Assembly: GCA_017893485.1 (NCBI GenBank)
Contig: CM030361.1
Coordinates: forward strand, 304,196,822-304,260,821
From: Hemerocallis citrina
Taxonomy: Eukaryota > Streptophyta > Magnoliopsida > Asparagales > Asphodelaceae
Length of the DNA stretch: 64,000 nucleotides
Direction of reading: 5' to 3'
The notes below the pieces were generated by a model, which saw only the letters and a list, made by a program, of their open reading frames with translations, did not search any database and had not been told where the DNA came from. This document shows positions 1 to 11,005 of the stretch, one piece after another (the stretch's first letter is position 1; every line of letters begins with the position of its first letter). The translations under genes were made by a program, and so were the position numbers.

Positions 1-854
1 AGTTGGTAGTAGGGGGGTAGGTTACTAGGTGGTGGCTGCCATGGTGGCCTTTGATATCCCCCACGACCACCTTGATATCTTGGTTCAACAATCTCATCTT
101 CATGGAGTCTAGCTAAGCTAATTGCGTCCGCTAATGTAGTTGGTTTATGTGCTAGTACTTCTCTACGGATATCAGGTTTTAACCCCGAAATGTAGTTGCT
201 CAAAATGTGATTAGTGGATAGACCCTTGGTCTTGTTGATCAACATATCGAATTGATCCTGATATGCTGCTAGTGTGGTGGTTTGAGTGAGTTTAAACAGC
301 TGGCCTGTATGATCTACAAATGGAGAAACCCCAAACCTGATATCTAACTCCTTTACAAATACCTCCCAATTTATAAAATCACCATTTTCATATTTATATT
401 GAAACCAAGCTAATGCTCTGCCATCGAGATGGAATGATACTATATGCAGTTTTTGTTCTGTAGGGGTTTTATGAAATGCAAAATATTGGTTCGCTTTGAA
501 CAACCATTTCATAGGGTTATTGCCTTCAAATCTAGGAAAGTCTAGTCGAGGATTTTTGAAGTAGTGCTCATGCTGTGATGAAGGGGAAGATGATCTTACA
601 AAGTTTGGGTTACCTGATGAAACAGTACTCCTTAGCAGATGATCCAACTTCTCCTCAATAATTTCAACTCTATTAAGCTTTTCCTCCATGATTGTAAATC
701 GTTCCATGTTGCTTTCCATGGCTGCAAATTGTTGAAACATTTCTGAGAACTGCTTCTTTTGTGTATCAACATCATTTGCTAATGCTTGCAATTGCTCAGC
801 TTGAATGCGAGTAGTCTCCCGTAGGTCTTCTACTGATCGTCTCCCTTCCGCCAT
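1..854 (-). pseudogene. Ty3/gypsy gag, N-terminal part (runs off left edge)
   Basis: Reading the minus strand from the ATG at 852-854 gives an uninterrupted frame of about 284 codons that continues past base 1. It begins MAEGRRSVEDLRETT, goes through a Gln/Glu-rich coiled-coil-like stretch (about residues 15-75), then the Retrotrans_gag core: LDFPRFEGNNPMKWLF, a WFQYKY motif and a SNYISGLKPDIRREV motif (about residues 105-255). The visible end is Arg/Gly/Pro-rich, as before a zinc knuckle. Gag forms the particle that packages element RNA. The frame has no stop in the window, unlike the other gypsy copies here, so this copy may be younger, but pol is not visible. Marked pseudogene only because it is partial. 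Confidence 0.8.
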
Positions 855-886
855 TGCTAGAGCTCAAGTCAGTGAAAGCACCAAAT

Positions 887-1857
887 TGATACCCCCAAAT
901 AAATGTTCAGATCTACTTCAAGGCAATCAACACTGGAGTATCTATTTCTCCCAACTTCAACACTTGTAATTCACTAATATTGATGAAAAGGAATCACAGC
1001 TCAAGAAACAGAGGATTACACAGGAGGGTCTAGAAGAAAGAAGAAGGTTGAACAAGGAAAGTTTGTTAGAGGATTCAAGAAGAAGATAAATTTTGTTACA
1101 ATTTTCATATCCAGCTCACACACACCTTATACTCTATTTATACCCAGCTGTAGATTCTTTTCACACCTACATTGCCTTTTCCCGCCAAGATCTCCTTTAG
1201 ATTACCTGATTGTGTACCTGTGCACCATGTAGGCCATAGTACCTCAACCGATCAGGTGTGGTCCTCCTTCTGGAGCTCCTCCTCACTCCCGTACTCACAT
1301 TCTCATCAAGTGCAGACTCAGTACCAGCATCAGGTGTGGACTCACCACCAGTCGACTTAGCACCAGCATTTGTATCACCAGTCGACTTAGCTCCAGCACT
1401 TGTATCACCAGTCGACTTAGCTCCAGCACTTGTATCACAACGGCATCGGAGAAGAAGAACACGACGACACCGACGATGGCAGCGGCGGTGGCTGCAGCTG
1501 AAGACGGCGACCTCTTCTGAAAAGATTAGTCCAAAGATCTCTCTCTCTTAATCTCAAAAATTAATTATAATATCTTAATATTGTTAGATCAAGATGAGTA
1601 ATTTAATTAGGGTTATGGTTTATATCTCATAGCTGCATAAGATATTATACTCTGCTTATCAGTGATTGGAATATTATAGGGCACTGCCTCCAGATCAGCA
1701 TTTATATAAGACAAACTGGGTTTAGGGTACTGGGGTTCGTGCCAGTCAACCCGATCCAACAATTAGCATACAACACGTACAAAGTACGTGTTGCCCCTAT
1801 AGAACATTATACACAATAATATTCTATTATATTGAGAATATACCTACATATCCAACA
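887..1857 (-). repeat. Probable 5' LTR of the minus-strand gypsy element, outer limit uncertain
   Basis: On the minus strand the LTR would end ...GGGGGTATCA at 887, 33 bp before the gag ATG; the TTTGGTGCTTTCACTGA just after it sits where a primer site belongs, though I cannot name the tRNA. A TATA box (TATAAATA, minus strand) lies at 1135-1142. The outer edge could be 1857 (TGTTGGATATG on the minus strand) or about 1171 (TGTAGGTGTG); the partner LTR is outside the window. If the short version is right, 1172-1857 is older flanking DNA. Confidence 0.45.
1345..1440. repeat. 30-bp tandem repeat, about 3 copies
   Basis: Copies of CCAGTCGACTTAGCNCCAGC plus TTGTATCA follow one another with a 30-bp period, so each copy is 10 codons. 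On the minus strand one frame reads a repeated DTSAGAKSTG decapeptide followed by an Arg-rich stretch (RRSSRRRTTPDRL) that weakly resembles the linker before copia reverse transcriptase. Not assigned to a gene. Confidence 0.7.
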
Positions 1858-2115
1858 TCTTTTTCACGAACAATTAAAGAAACTGTAATTGATAAGGCAC
1901 AGGAGATCTTGTAAGCCGTTTTGTTGATGGAGAGAGCATCAGGTTACGAGACAGCATCAGGTTCAAATGCTATCTCGAGCAAGGTTCTATAATTCCGGAA
2001 TAACCATGTTAGATAGACTAGGAGTACTTCAATTTGATAGCAGTTGTGAATTGTGGACTAGATTGTGATACAAAACTGTCCTTAACTCAGAGAACCTACG
2101 ATGTAACTCCCAACA
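1858..2115. other. Unassigned sequence
   Basis: Mixed-composition DNA between the LTR and the Harbinger MITE. Short open stretches on the plus strand (for example around 2034-2115) have no family motif I recognise. It may be old element or genic debris. Confidence 0.4.
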
Positions 2116-2118
2116 TTA

Positions 2119-2803
2119 GAGCATCCACAGTCGTTCAATGTAAAAAATGGCAAAATGCATATTTTGACAATCCATTTCGACGAAACACTGCAGTCGTCAA
2201 ATGGCAAAAAAATGCATAAGTTCGTTAAAAAAGAAACAGACGAAACATGATGTTTCGTCTGTCATTAAAAAATAATTTATACAGGCCGAAACTTAGAAAA
2301 TATTAATAAAAATTACGGGTAAGAGAAGAAAAAAATTTCGAAATAACTGGAGTCCGTGTTTTTTTGCAAAAACAATTTTTTAAAATAGTTTGTAAAAAAT
2401 ATTTGCAAAAACAATTTAATAATTTGCAAAATCAATTTAAAAATTTGCAAAAACAATTTACAAAATTTACAAAATTCATTTTAAAAATTATTAAAAAAAA
2501 TAAATTGGATTTTGGGACGAAATATCATGTTCATTCCCACCCTTAAATTCATTTAACCGGTTATTCTATTTGGTTTTTAATTTTTTTTACTTCGGACGAA
2601 ACATGATGTTTCATATCGTCCGATCAATTAAAAATATAATTAAATAATTCAGCTATAATATGCATTTTTCTGTTTCGAATGCTACTTCTTCCTATATACT
2701 ATAGCCGAACTGTCAAAAAAATGCCAAAATAGCTCACGACTGTGTGCGCTACAGTAAATGAAAATGGCAAAAATGACAAACAAGCAAACCACTGTGGATG
2801 CTC
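2119..2803. mobile_element. PIF/Harbinger-type MITE (Tourist-like)
   Basis: The left end GAGCATCCACAGTCG at 2119 matches the reverse complement of the right end (CCACTGTGGATGCTC ending at 2803), and both ends are flanked by TTA (2116-2118 and 2804-2806), the 3-bp duplication typical of PIF/Harbinger elements. The 685-bp body is AT-rich with no transposase, so it is non-autonomous. It contains a run of related TTTGCAAAAACAATTTA-type units at about 2364-2480 and two palindromes (separate entry). Confidence 0.85.
2237..2622. repeat. Two copies of a GACGAAACAT palindrome inside the MITE
   Basis: At 2237-2261, CAGACGAAACAT and ATGTTTCGTCTG form a 12-bp perfect inverted repeat around one central G. 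At 2593-2622 a related, less perfect palindrome starts CGGACGAAACAT and closes with ATCGTCCG. They may be remnants of the ends of a smaller nested element. Confidence 0.7.
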
Positions 2804-2806
2804 TTA

Positions 2807-3387
2807 TGATAGATTTGAAATTAGTATAAAAGCCATTTTGTTGATGTTGAAGGTCTTTTCTTAAAACAATTAAGTAGATTTTAAAAGTTGTATGTCATTG
2901 TTTTAAAAATTTTGACCAGTTATGAATAGATAATTCGAAAAGTATGTTAAAGACTCGAGATTAGGACCAGCTTCCTTCTAACATATTCCTATTATCATAA
3001 GACCAATACTCTAAACTTGGAAATTAAAGTTGAATGAGAAACGTAGAAGTTACAACTACTTAGTCAGTCTCATGAGTAGGCTTCCTATTACTAGGGAACG
3101 CCGAACACGCATCCAACGCTATCATGAAGCAATCTAATACCAAACTAAGCGTGATGAAATTGATTAGGAAACCTATGCTAGTAAATAAGTATTTTTCATA
3201 ATCTGCATATAGCATAACTTTTTTCCACTAGTATAATGTACGTGCGATGCATGTCTAAAAAAATAAAGTCATTAAATTAAATGAATATATAACAAATAAA
3301 AAAAATAGTTTATATTTGAATGTTTTGATTTGGGCTACACGTGCGGTGCACATTTATATTTGTTGGATATGATTTAGACGTGTATTA
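2807..3387. other. AT-rich flanking DNA, no gene seen
   Basis: No coding potential or repeat structure I can support, apart from a CTAGTATAATGTACGTGCGATGCA segment near 3229 of a type common at plant Helitron-like ends (weak). The sequence before the Tekay LTR ends in TATTA (3383-3387), the left target site if the LTR boundary is right. Confidence 0.4.
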
Positions 3388-5025
3388 TGTAACACCCTAT
3401 AATTTTAAATAATATTTTTGAGATTAATAAATGAATTGAAGTGATTTTTGTGATTTAATAAACACTTTTCTGAAAATTTATCTTTTACACGTGCAAAACA
3501 CGTGCAAATATTTTCTTGAGAAACTCAAAGTCAGAAAATATTTTGAAAAAACCTAATATTTATTAGTATGTATTATTTATGAATTTTCTAGATTTTTTTA
3601 TATTTATTTGGCATGTTTGCAAATATTACAAAAAGAGGGGCTTTTGTGCAAAATTATCACTTAGGGTAAAAACTCCAGATTTTCGAATTTCTAGGTTGAG
3701 AATGATGGCCGGCCAACTCAAAAGTAAAGGTTTTAATTTTTTTTAATAGATTTGGTCTATTTTGCTAATTTATTAAAGAAGGGTCTTTTTGCAAAATTGC
3801 CACTTGGAGGCCAAAAATTACAAAATCGATTTTTCTGGTTTGATATAGATGTCGGCCAGATCTGGAGATAATATTTTTGATTTCATCTTAATTAAATTGG
3901 TTAATCTAGTTACCTAGTATAAATGATCCAGATATGTAAAGATATATTCTACAAAAATATTTTGCAAAATCTTCTCAAAACCCCAATTACCCAGATTTCC
4001 GCTATTAAAAGGGCTGCTACAGCCATTTCTTTTATGCAAAAAAAAAAAGGAAATTTTTATTATTTATTTTCTTGGAATTTCGAAACAAGGATCTTGGATT
4101 TTTGCGAAAGGATGTGCTTTTCTTATTTCTTTATTATCTTCGTTGAAAATCTTCATTAAGGTGAGTGATATGTGTTTGATTTCTTATTATTTTATGCATG
4201 TTAAATATGATGATTTGTCTAGTAGAATACATGTTAGCTGATTGTAAGGTGAGGTATTGATGGATGGATAATTAAAAATAGAACATTTCATGAATAATAT
4301 GCAATGGATGAATAAATTTATTATATAGATGACTTAAGAATGTTAATAACCTGGTAGAAATCAGAAGTATGTTGTTTTCTTTCATGTTCTTGCGGATTTG
4401 ATTATATATATTGAGATTGTAAGATGTATAATGCATATAGTTGGTTAAAGGAAAGTTATTTACTGATGAGGAGTATGGACGATCTGTTTTGATGATTTGA
4501 TGTGTAAAACTTCATAAATGATTGTTGTAGAAGCATATAATTAAGAACTAATTGATTCCATTAGTTGTATATGTGTTTAACAAATTGCAAGAGAGGGTTT
4601 GGGATCAAAAGATCAAGTCTTTATGCATTGAAAGATTGGGTTTTGACTTCGGATCTGATGTGCAGGATGAAAGCAAAAATTTTGTGTTTTTGCAAAGTTT
4701 TCGAATGGATCTTTGAATTATATTGATACTGAGATTGAATTGAACAATATACTACTCATATACCATGATTCTTGATGCTTTTAACTGATACATATACACA
4801 TACATACACATATATATTCATGTTTTCCTGATTTGTAGAAATTTTGTTGAAAATTGCTCGTTTGTGAATTCGTTGAGAGTTTGATTTGATTTATGAACTC
4901 CAGTATGTTAGACAAGTTGTATTTGAATATCTCAGGGTTTTAGTTTTACAAATTCATGTTTTTAAAGAACTTGAACCATGTATCAGTTGAAAAGTGCACG
5001 AAATTTAAAGGGGCTGTTTCATGGT

Positions 5026-5180
5026 GGTCGACCGCCCAAGAACAACACTTGGAACGTCGGTCGACTACTAATTGTTTAGTTTTGAATTCTTGACATGTCA
5101 GTCGATCGCCCAGAGTTACACATGAAATGTCGGTTGACTGTCAATTGTGGATTTTTAGATTTTTAGCATGTTAGTCGACT
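5026..5180. repeat. GTCGAC-core repeats in Tekay LTR 1
   Basis: Several copies of a GTCGGTCGACTGNYAATTG-like block (GTCGACCGCCCA, GTCGGTCGACTACTAATTG, CAGTCGATCGCCCA, GTCGGTTGACTGTCAATTG, AGTCGACTGCTAG) recur at about 45-60 bp. The same GTCGAC core is amplified in the other Tekay LTR at 36840-37345. Confidence 0.7.
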
Positions 5181-5869
5181 GCTAGTTTTTTTAACTAGGC
5201 TGTCGATGTGCTGAATGTTTTTGTTGAGTTTTCGATGTTTTTCTTGAACGATTATTTTTTCGAACTTATGGATTATTGAACTACTGTTTTAGATGAAGTT
5301 TTTACTACAGATTACTGTATTTTACAGTGAGTTATGTTTTGATTATAATAAGAGTTTAACTCGTATTTCTATGACTTTAGAAAGTGAATTATATATGGAT
5401 TTCGAGAGATATATATTTTCTGATTTTTCTACGACCTCAAAAATGTGAAACTCAGTGATTTAAGAGATTTATTCTCAGATTTTATTTTAGAAAATTTGTG
5501 AGTATTCAGATAAATTTGGATTTGTTTGATTTAAAGAAGTTTTCTCAATAAGAACAATTTGATGATGTAATTAAAAAAAATATTGTGAGATTTGTGTTGA
5601 TATTTCCAGTTGTGAGTCTCTAGAGGTTGAGTAAGATTTCTATAAACCGGCAGATGAGATTTTGTGGATCTTGTCCAGTTGGGGCATTGGTGTTGTTTTA
5701 GTGGAATTAAGTTCGACAGGGTACACCAACTCTAAGGAGGGGGAAGTTGTGTTTTAAATAATAATAATCATCCTAAGGATAGACACTAGTGGAGATGTAA
5801 TAGAACTTGATAAACGTAAGTATGAGCTCTTTTGTTAGTCCAACGGATGTATTCCAGGACTGTGTGTTG

Positions 5870-6115
5870 TTGTGTCCCTAGTATATTCGCGTGTCGAGGG
5901 TCAGCAGGCTTATTCACGGAATGTCTAGAGGACAGATGGTATGTTCGCGTGTTGAGGGTCGGCAAGCCTATTCACGGGATGTACTGTGTATCAGCATGTG
6001 TGAGGGTCAGCAGGCTTATTCGTAGGATACACGGCATGGAGGTGATTGTCTGGAGTTAGAGCTATGCTTACATAATGTTTGTGCATCGAGGGTTGTTAGG
6101 CCTATTCGCGGAGTA
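5870..6115. repeat. Short tandem array in Tekay LTR 1
   Basis: Four degenerate units of the type CGTGTCGAGGGTCAGCAGGC plus TTATTCACGGAATGT, at about 5885, 5945, 6000 and 6085, spaced roughly 55-85 bp. Their GC content is higher than the rest of the LTR. Confidence 0.7.
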
Positions 6116-6791
6116 TTCTAGATCTTGTTTCTATCACTGTAGTAGGATTAGTTGCATAATGAGAAATTTAACCCTATAAAGTGGAGAACGATTAGGGCTT
6201 ACACCGGATCTATGTAGTATGGAATGCATAGAATCGGACAAGTATGCATTAGAGAGTCATATACTGCATTTATGTTTTCTTGACTTATTTTATGCGTGAT
6301 GTTTTCCTGTTTTCCTACACTTGACACTTAGCTTAGTTTCACTTAATGTTTTATGCTTTATTTATCATTATTTCTTTGTCCGTTTGTTACTACTGTGGGA
6401 ATGTGTTGGTTTCAAATTTATTCTTTATGCTTCATTTAAATTGTATTTCTTTTTAATGTCATTCACACCGTTATGGCTAACCCCTGTAGTTTTGGGGGTT
6501 AGGGTTATCTCTAGTGTCATGTTTTACAGGTTGGTACCATTAGCTTGGGATTGAATGGATGTGGTAGAATGATAATATGGCTGATACAAATTGTTAAAGA
6601 ATGTGTTGTAAAAGAAAGAAAATGTAATTCAAGGTGTTAAATTTCCGTTTTGCTATGTAAAGAATTGATGTAATAAAACTTGAAATTTTTTCTGTGTTTT
6701 GCTATGTTTGTTATTACATTGAGGTAGATGGTGGAAAATGTGTCACGTATTTCTGAATTTATTTATTGGAAATTCGGAGCGCTACAGTGTT

Positions 6792-6806
6792 TGGTATTAG
6801 AGCATG
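6792..6806 (+). other. Primer binding site (initiator Met tRNA type)
   Basis: TGGTATTAGAGCATG, five bases after the LTR end, matches the plant initiator-Met tRNA complement TGGTATCAGAGC with one C-to-T change. Confidence 0.8.
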
Positions 6807-7024
6807 CTTTAATAGTAATGATAAATATGGTATAAGAATAAACCTAAGTGGACACTAGAGCATGAGTACCTAGGTGTGGACATTAGAGTGTGAGTATCAC
6901 ATGGAATTAAAACAAGATGAAATGGTTTGGGGCATGATTGAGATTTTGCTATAAGGTATTGATGTGAATATGAATTGTGTTGTGATGCTCTAATCTTTTT
7001 TCTCATTTTGCAGTATCCAGTATA

Positions 7025-8073
7025 ATGGCAGGACCCAGGACCAGGAATGGTGGAAATGGTGATGATGGGGCTGAGGGTTCACAAGGGGGCCTACTTGATC
7101 TAGAGACGGAAATTGCCAGGTTGTATTAGACCTTGAATACATTCATGGCAGCCAACATGACTCGAAAACAGAATCAAGGGGCCGGACTAGTGCTTGTTAA
7201 TGCTGATCCAATTAAGCAAGTGGAGTCCTTCAAGAGAATGAAGCCTCCTGTTTTTGAAAGGCAGTCTGATCCAAATGAGGTTGATGCTTAGATCAGACAG
7301 ATGGAGGTAAGCTTCGAGGTTTTGGAAACCCAGCAGGCAATAAGGTGAAATTGGCAACAATGCAGTTAGAGAAGGATGCTGACGTCTGGTGGCAGTCAAA
7401 AAAGAGGAATTTTGGGGGTGAACAGGTGACTTGGGAGGCTTTCTTTGAGGGGTTCAGGTATAGCTTCTTTCCTCTGGACATTCAGAAGAAGAAGGTAACA
7501 AAATTCTTGAACCTACAGCAAGGCAGCATGTCAGTGTTCGCCAAGCTGTCAAGGTATGCACCGAAGCTGATAGTTGATGAAGCGAAGAAGGCCAAGAAAT
7601 TCGAGCAGGGCTTTAGGTTGAATTTGAGGTCTCGGATGACACTATTTTCCATCTGGGGATTTGATAAGCTTCTTAGGACAGCAGCGATGACAGAAGAAGT
7701 TATAGATCAATTCCAGAAGAAGTAGGAGACCTGGAACAGAAACAAGAGTCCAGCAGCAAATCAGAGTGGGAAGAAGTTTCCAGCGAAGCAGGGAAGGTTC
7801 AGTAGGCCAAAGCAGAAGGCGCCTGCATTTCACGGCGTGACTTATTTTAACTATGGAGAGGCAAACCACTATCAGTCAGCATGCACCAAACCACCTAAGG
7901 TACGGTCTTGTTATCAGTGTGGTCGTGAAGTGCATATCAGACCACACTATCCGTAGTTGAAGAAGGAAGATGCAGGCAGATGCAAATTCCAGAGGCAGGG
8001 GCGAGTGTTCACATTAACTGAGGAGGATGTGGGTAACTCAGAAGATGTGATCCAGGGTATGCAAGAATTTTAA
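7025..8073 (+). pseudogene. Tekay-like gag (element 1), broken
   Basis: Gag starts MAGPRTRNGGNG at 7025. Stops interrupt it at 7127-7129 and 7289-7291, and a frameshift at about 7330 moves it to the frame open from 7345 to 7725. The core is recognisable: SFKRMKPPVFE (about residue 65), ATMQLEKDADVWWQS, a YSFFPLD motif, FEQGFRLNLRSRM. Two zinc knuckles follow and both are damaged: in YFNYGEANHYQSAC the first two Cys are Tyr, and in CYQCGREVHIRPHYP the last Cys is Tyr. Tyr for Cys and TAG for Gln or Trp are G-to-A or C-to-T changes. The last codons before the TAA at 8071 may be intron sequence (see 8057-8148). Confidence 0.85.
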
Positions 8074-8148
8074 ATTCATTTATTTGTTGTATTAAAACTT
8101 AGTTTGAGAATAAATTGGAGATTTGAGTATCATTCTTCATGTAACAAG
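8057..8148 (+). other. Candidate gag/pol intron, element 1
   Basis: The gag frame reaches a GG|GTATGC donor-like site at 8057, and an AACAAG acceptor-like site ends at 8148. Removing these 92 bases brings gag into the frame of the protease motif FDTGS at about 8184-8198. The second Tekay copy has a candidate intron at the same point and phase (31982-32076). Splicing is inferred; the exon just downstream also carries its own stops. Confidence 0.4.
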
Positions 8149-8150
8149 AT

Positions 8151-9628
8151 TTGTCTTGATTAATGGAATAAAAAAAAGTTTTATTTGATACTGGTTCTTT
8201 GCATACATTTGTGTCGCCCAATTTTGCTAAAGTATTAGGTGTGGAACCTAAGGTATTTCCATGCAGAGTCTTGTCATTGGCAACACCATCAGGGAAGAAT
8301 TGATTGTTGATCGGTATTATGAGGGCTGTGATATCAAGATTGGTGGGAGATTATACGACATTGGTCTCATCAAAGTGCAAGTCTTGGGCATGGATGTGAT
8401 CGTGAGCATTGATTGGATGGAAATATATGATGCCAATATTGAATGCAAGAAGAAGAAGGTGTTAGTGAAGGCATCGGGAGGACCCGCAGTGACTTTTCAT
8501 GGGAAAAAGAAGAACCCAAAAGTGGCTGCAATGGTATCTAAGTTGATATTTCCAAATGAAGTCAGAAGCATTCCAGTTGTAAGGAGATTTTCCTACGGTA
8601 TTCTTGGAAGATCTACCTGGGTTACCTTCGCAGCGAGATGTTGAGTTATGCATCAATATTCAGCTGGAAAGTGCTCCGATTTCTAAGGCTCCATATAGGA
8701 TGGCACCGGTGGAGCAGGATGAAGTTAAGAAGCAGATTGAGGAATTGCTGAGTAAGGGATTCATCAGGCCGAGTACTTCTCCATGGGTGCGCCAGTGTTG
8801 TTAGTGAAGAAGAATGATGGGTCAATAAGGATGTGCATTGACTACCGGGAGTTGAACATGGTGACTATTCAGAACAAGTATTCGCTTCCACGGTTTGATG
8901 ATCTGTTTGATAGGCTTCGGGGAGCAGCTGTATTTTCAAAGAATGATCTGCGTTCAGGGTATCATCAGATCCGAGTTAAAGAGGAAGATGTGAGCAAGAC
9001 AGCTTTCAGAACTCGTCATGGACTCTATGAGTTTTTGGTGATGCCATTCAGAGTGACGAATGCACCGGTAGTATTCATGGACATGATGAACCAGATCTTG
9101 TGGCCGTTTATTGATTCCTTCGTGGTGGTTTTCATTGATTGTATTCTGGTATATTCGAAGTCAGAGGAAGAGCACTCTAAACACTTGGTAGAGGTATTAA
9201 AGAAGTTGCAGGAGCATAACTTGTATGCCAAGTTGTCAAAGTGTAAGTTTTGGAAGTTCGAGGTAGCTTTCCTTGGTCATATCCTTTATAAGGAAGGAGT
9301 GACCACCAATCCTCAGAAGATTGAAGCAGTGAAGATTTGGCCCAAGCCGACGACAGTGAAGGAAGTCAGGAGTTTCATGGGATTGGCTGGGTATTACAGG
9401 AGATTAATTCAGGGCTATGCACAGATCGCAATTCCTTTGACGGGATTGACTCAGAAGAATGTGGCCTTCACTTGGATTGATAAGTGTGAGGTGAGTTTCC
9501 TAGATCTAAAGGAGAGGTTGACGACTGCGCCTAACCTAGATTTGCCGCAAACTGGGAAGGACTATGATATCTTTAGTGATGCATCACTCAGAAGTTTGGG
9601 GTGCATCTTGATGCCTGTAAACTCGTGA
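8151..9628 (+). pseudogene. Tekay-like pol (element 1): protease, RT, start of RNase H
   Basis: The aspartic protease motif FDTGSLHTFVSP lies at about 8184-8220; a frameshift near 8265 separates it from the rest of protease (IVSIDWM at about 8400). RT follows in two frames (8604-8804, then 8783-9628): [19 protein letters not shown], and FIDC at 9131-9142 where FIDD is normal, so the second catalytic Asp is Cys and this RT is dead. The connection domain ([15 protein letters not shown]) is present, and the frame stops at the start of RNase H ([13 protein letters not shown]). RNase H core, integrase, chromodomain and 3' LTR are missing, so the element was cut off here. Confidence 0.85.
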
Positions 9629-10005
9629 TCTAAAAAGAAAGAAAATAATGTTCTTAGAGCAAGTCATGGACAGCAAGTAGAGAAAACAGAGAATAATAGG
9701 AACATTGTACATCAAAAGAAGGGAAGGGACGGGATCAAAGTCACTAGCAAAATTCAAAGATTGGCAATAATGTCAATGGTTTATGTTTAATCATGCATTT
9801 AATTAATAGTTTCAATTCAAGTCCAATGTTGATGACAGTATATGGGATCAAGCATGAAATGTCAAATCCAGATTATTACTCATTTTATTAGCCTATCTAG
9901 TGGACGTACTACTGCGTCACATTCTACAGGTTCGGCACAAGCACACAGTGAACGCTTTAGACTGATGGTGAATTCACATATTGTGTACTTGGCCTAGTAA
10001 TTATT
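9629..10005. other. Junction sequence, no gene seen
   Basis: AT-rich DNA between the broken pol and the hAT relic. No motif, repeat or element end recognised. Confidence 0.4.
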
Positions 10006-10663
10006 AGAAAAAGATTAGAACAATTAACTTTATCACAAAAAGGAGCATTAAATATATTTTTTGCTAAAAATTCAGGACAATCAAGTCAAGTAGAAGATTT
10101 AAGCGAAAATTAACTTGATAAAAATGAAGTGCATGAAAATGAATATGATAAAAATGAATCAAATCTTGTTGATGTGCATGATTTGAACGAAGAGCAACAA
10201 ACTTTTCCGTTGGATATTTATGATCCAAGAAGTTGGGATAATCTTGATAACAAAACAAAAGATTTATTAGCAGAAAGAGGCCCCATAAGAGAATCTAATT
10301 TGAGCTTTCAATTTGATGGTAAATCTAGACATTTTCACGTGCACATTATACTCGAAAATTACCAAATAGTGAGAATCTAGATAGAAAATGGCTGGTATAC
10401 TCTAAGAAGGAGGACAAAATATATTGTTTTTGTTGTAAATTGTTTAAATCAGTGCATATTAATAGTATTTTAGCAAATGAAGGATATAATGATTGGAAAC
10501 ATGTTAGTGAAAGGCTTAAATTACATAAAAACAGTATTCAACATATCACTAATATGAATACTTGGATAGAGTTACAAATTAGATTACGAAGCAGTGATAC
10601 AATTGATAAGCATGTACAAGAACAAATTCCAAAGAGAAAAATCATTGGAAACAAGTTCTTGTG
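10006..10663 (+). pseudogene. hAT transposase with TTF-type zinc finger, N-terminal relic
   Basis: The translation has the N-terminal features of plant hAT transposases related to ZMYM1-like proteins (TTF-type zinc finger, DUF4371): SQKGALNIFFAKNSG, DIYDPRSWDNLDNKTKDLL, RGPIRESNLSFQFDG, then, in a different frame, RKWLVYSKKEDKIYCFCCKLFKS with the CFCC zinc-binding group (about 10391-10450). A stop follows LSEN near 10112, and a one-base shift near 10345 separates the two frames. The frame ends at QIPKRKIIGNKFL; the RNase H-like catalytic domain and hATC dimerisation domain are absent. It is dead and internally deleted. Confidence 0.8.
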
Positions 10664-10993
10664 AGAATTATTGTTGTAGTGAAACATCTTGCTAAGTGTA
10701 AATTGTTTAAATGAGGGCATCTTGTTTTGCAGTTGAAAATATTTTGGAGGCTTGGAGCTGTCAAGATTATTTGTAACTGGTACACATATATGTGGTCATT
10801 TATTATAATATTTGTATGACATTTTTTTTGAATCTTTAAACTATTTGTAAGCTTTCTTATCTTTAATTATTTATATATGACTATATTTTTGTGGTTATTT
10901 TGAACATGTAAATTATTTTTATATATTAATGCATTTCAATTACTAAAAGAAGGGTCTCATAATCTTTGTTCGCCTTGGGCCTCCAAATTGTTA

Positions 10994-11005
10994 GGACCGG
11001 CCCTA
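10994..11005 (-). repeat. Probable right terminal inverted repeat of the hAT relic
   Basis: GGACCGGCCCTA reads TAGGGCCGGTCC on the minus strand, a terminal form common in this hAT group and close to the end of the complete hAT element at 41787 (CAGGGCTGGTCCTGAG). No left end or 8-bp duplication was found. Confidence 0.5.

Larger units (their letters stand above)
3388..6786 (+). repeat. 5' LTR of Tekay-like gypsy element 1
   Basis: This starts TGTAACACCC and ends GGAGCGCTACA, directly followed by a primer site. The 3.4-kb length and TGTAACAYCC start match the second Tekay-like element in the window (LTR 35468-38654). Inside are GTCGAC-containing repeats (5026-5180) and a short tandem array (5870-6115). 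Small ORFs here (for example 5832-6059, 6321-6554) are chance. The matching 3' LTR is absent. Confidence 0.8.

Noticed and set aside
5832..6554. ORFs of 75 and 77 codons in the Tekay LTR
   Set aside because: They lie in LTR repeats and non-coding LTR sequence, without family motifs or conservation in the second LTR.
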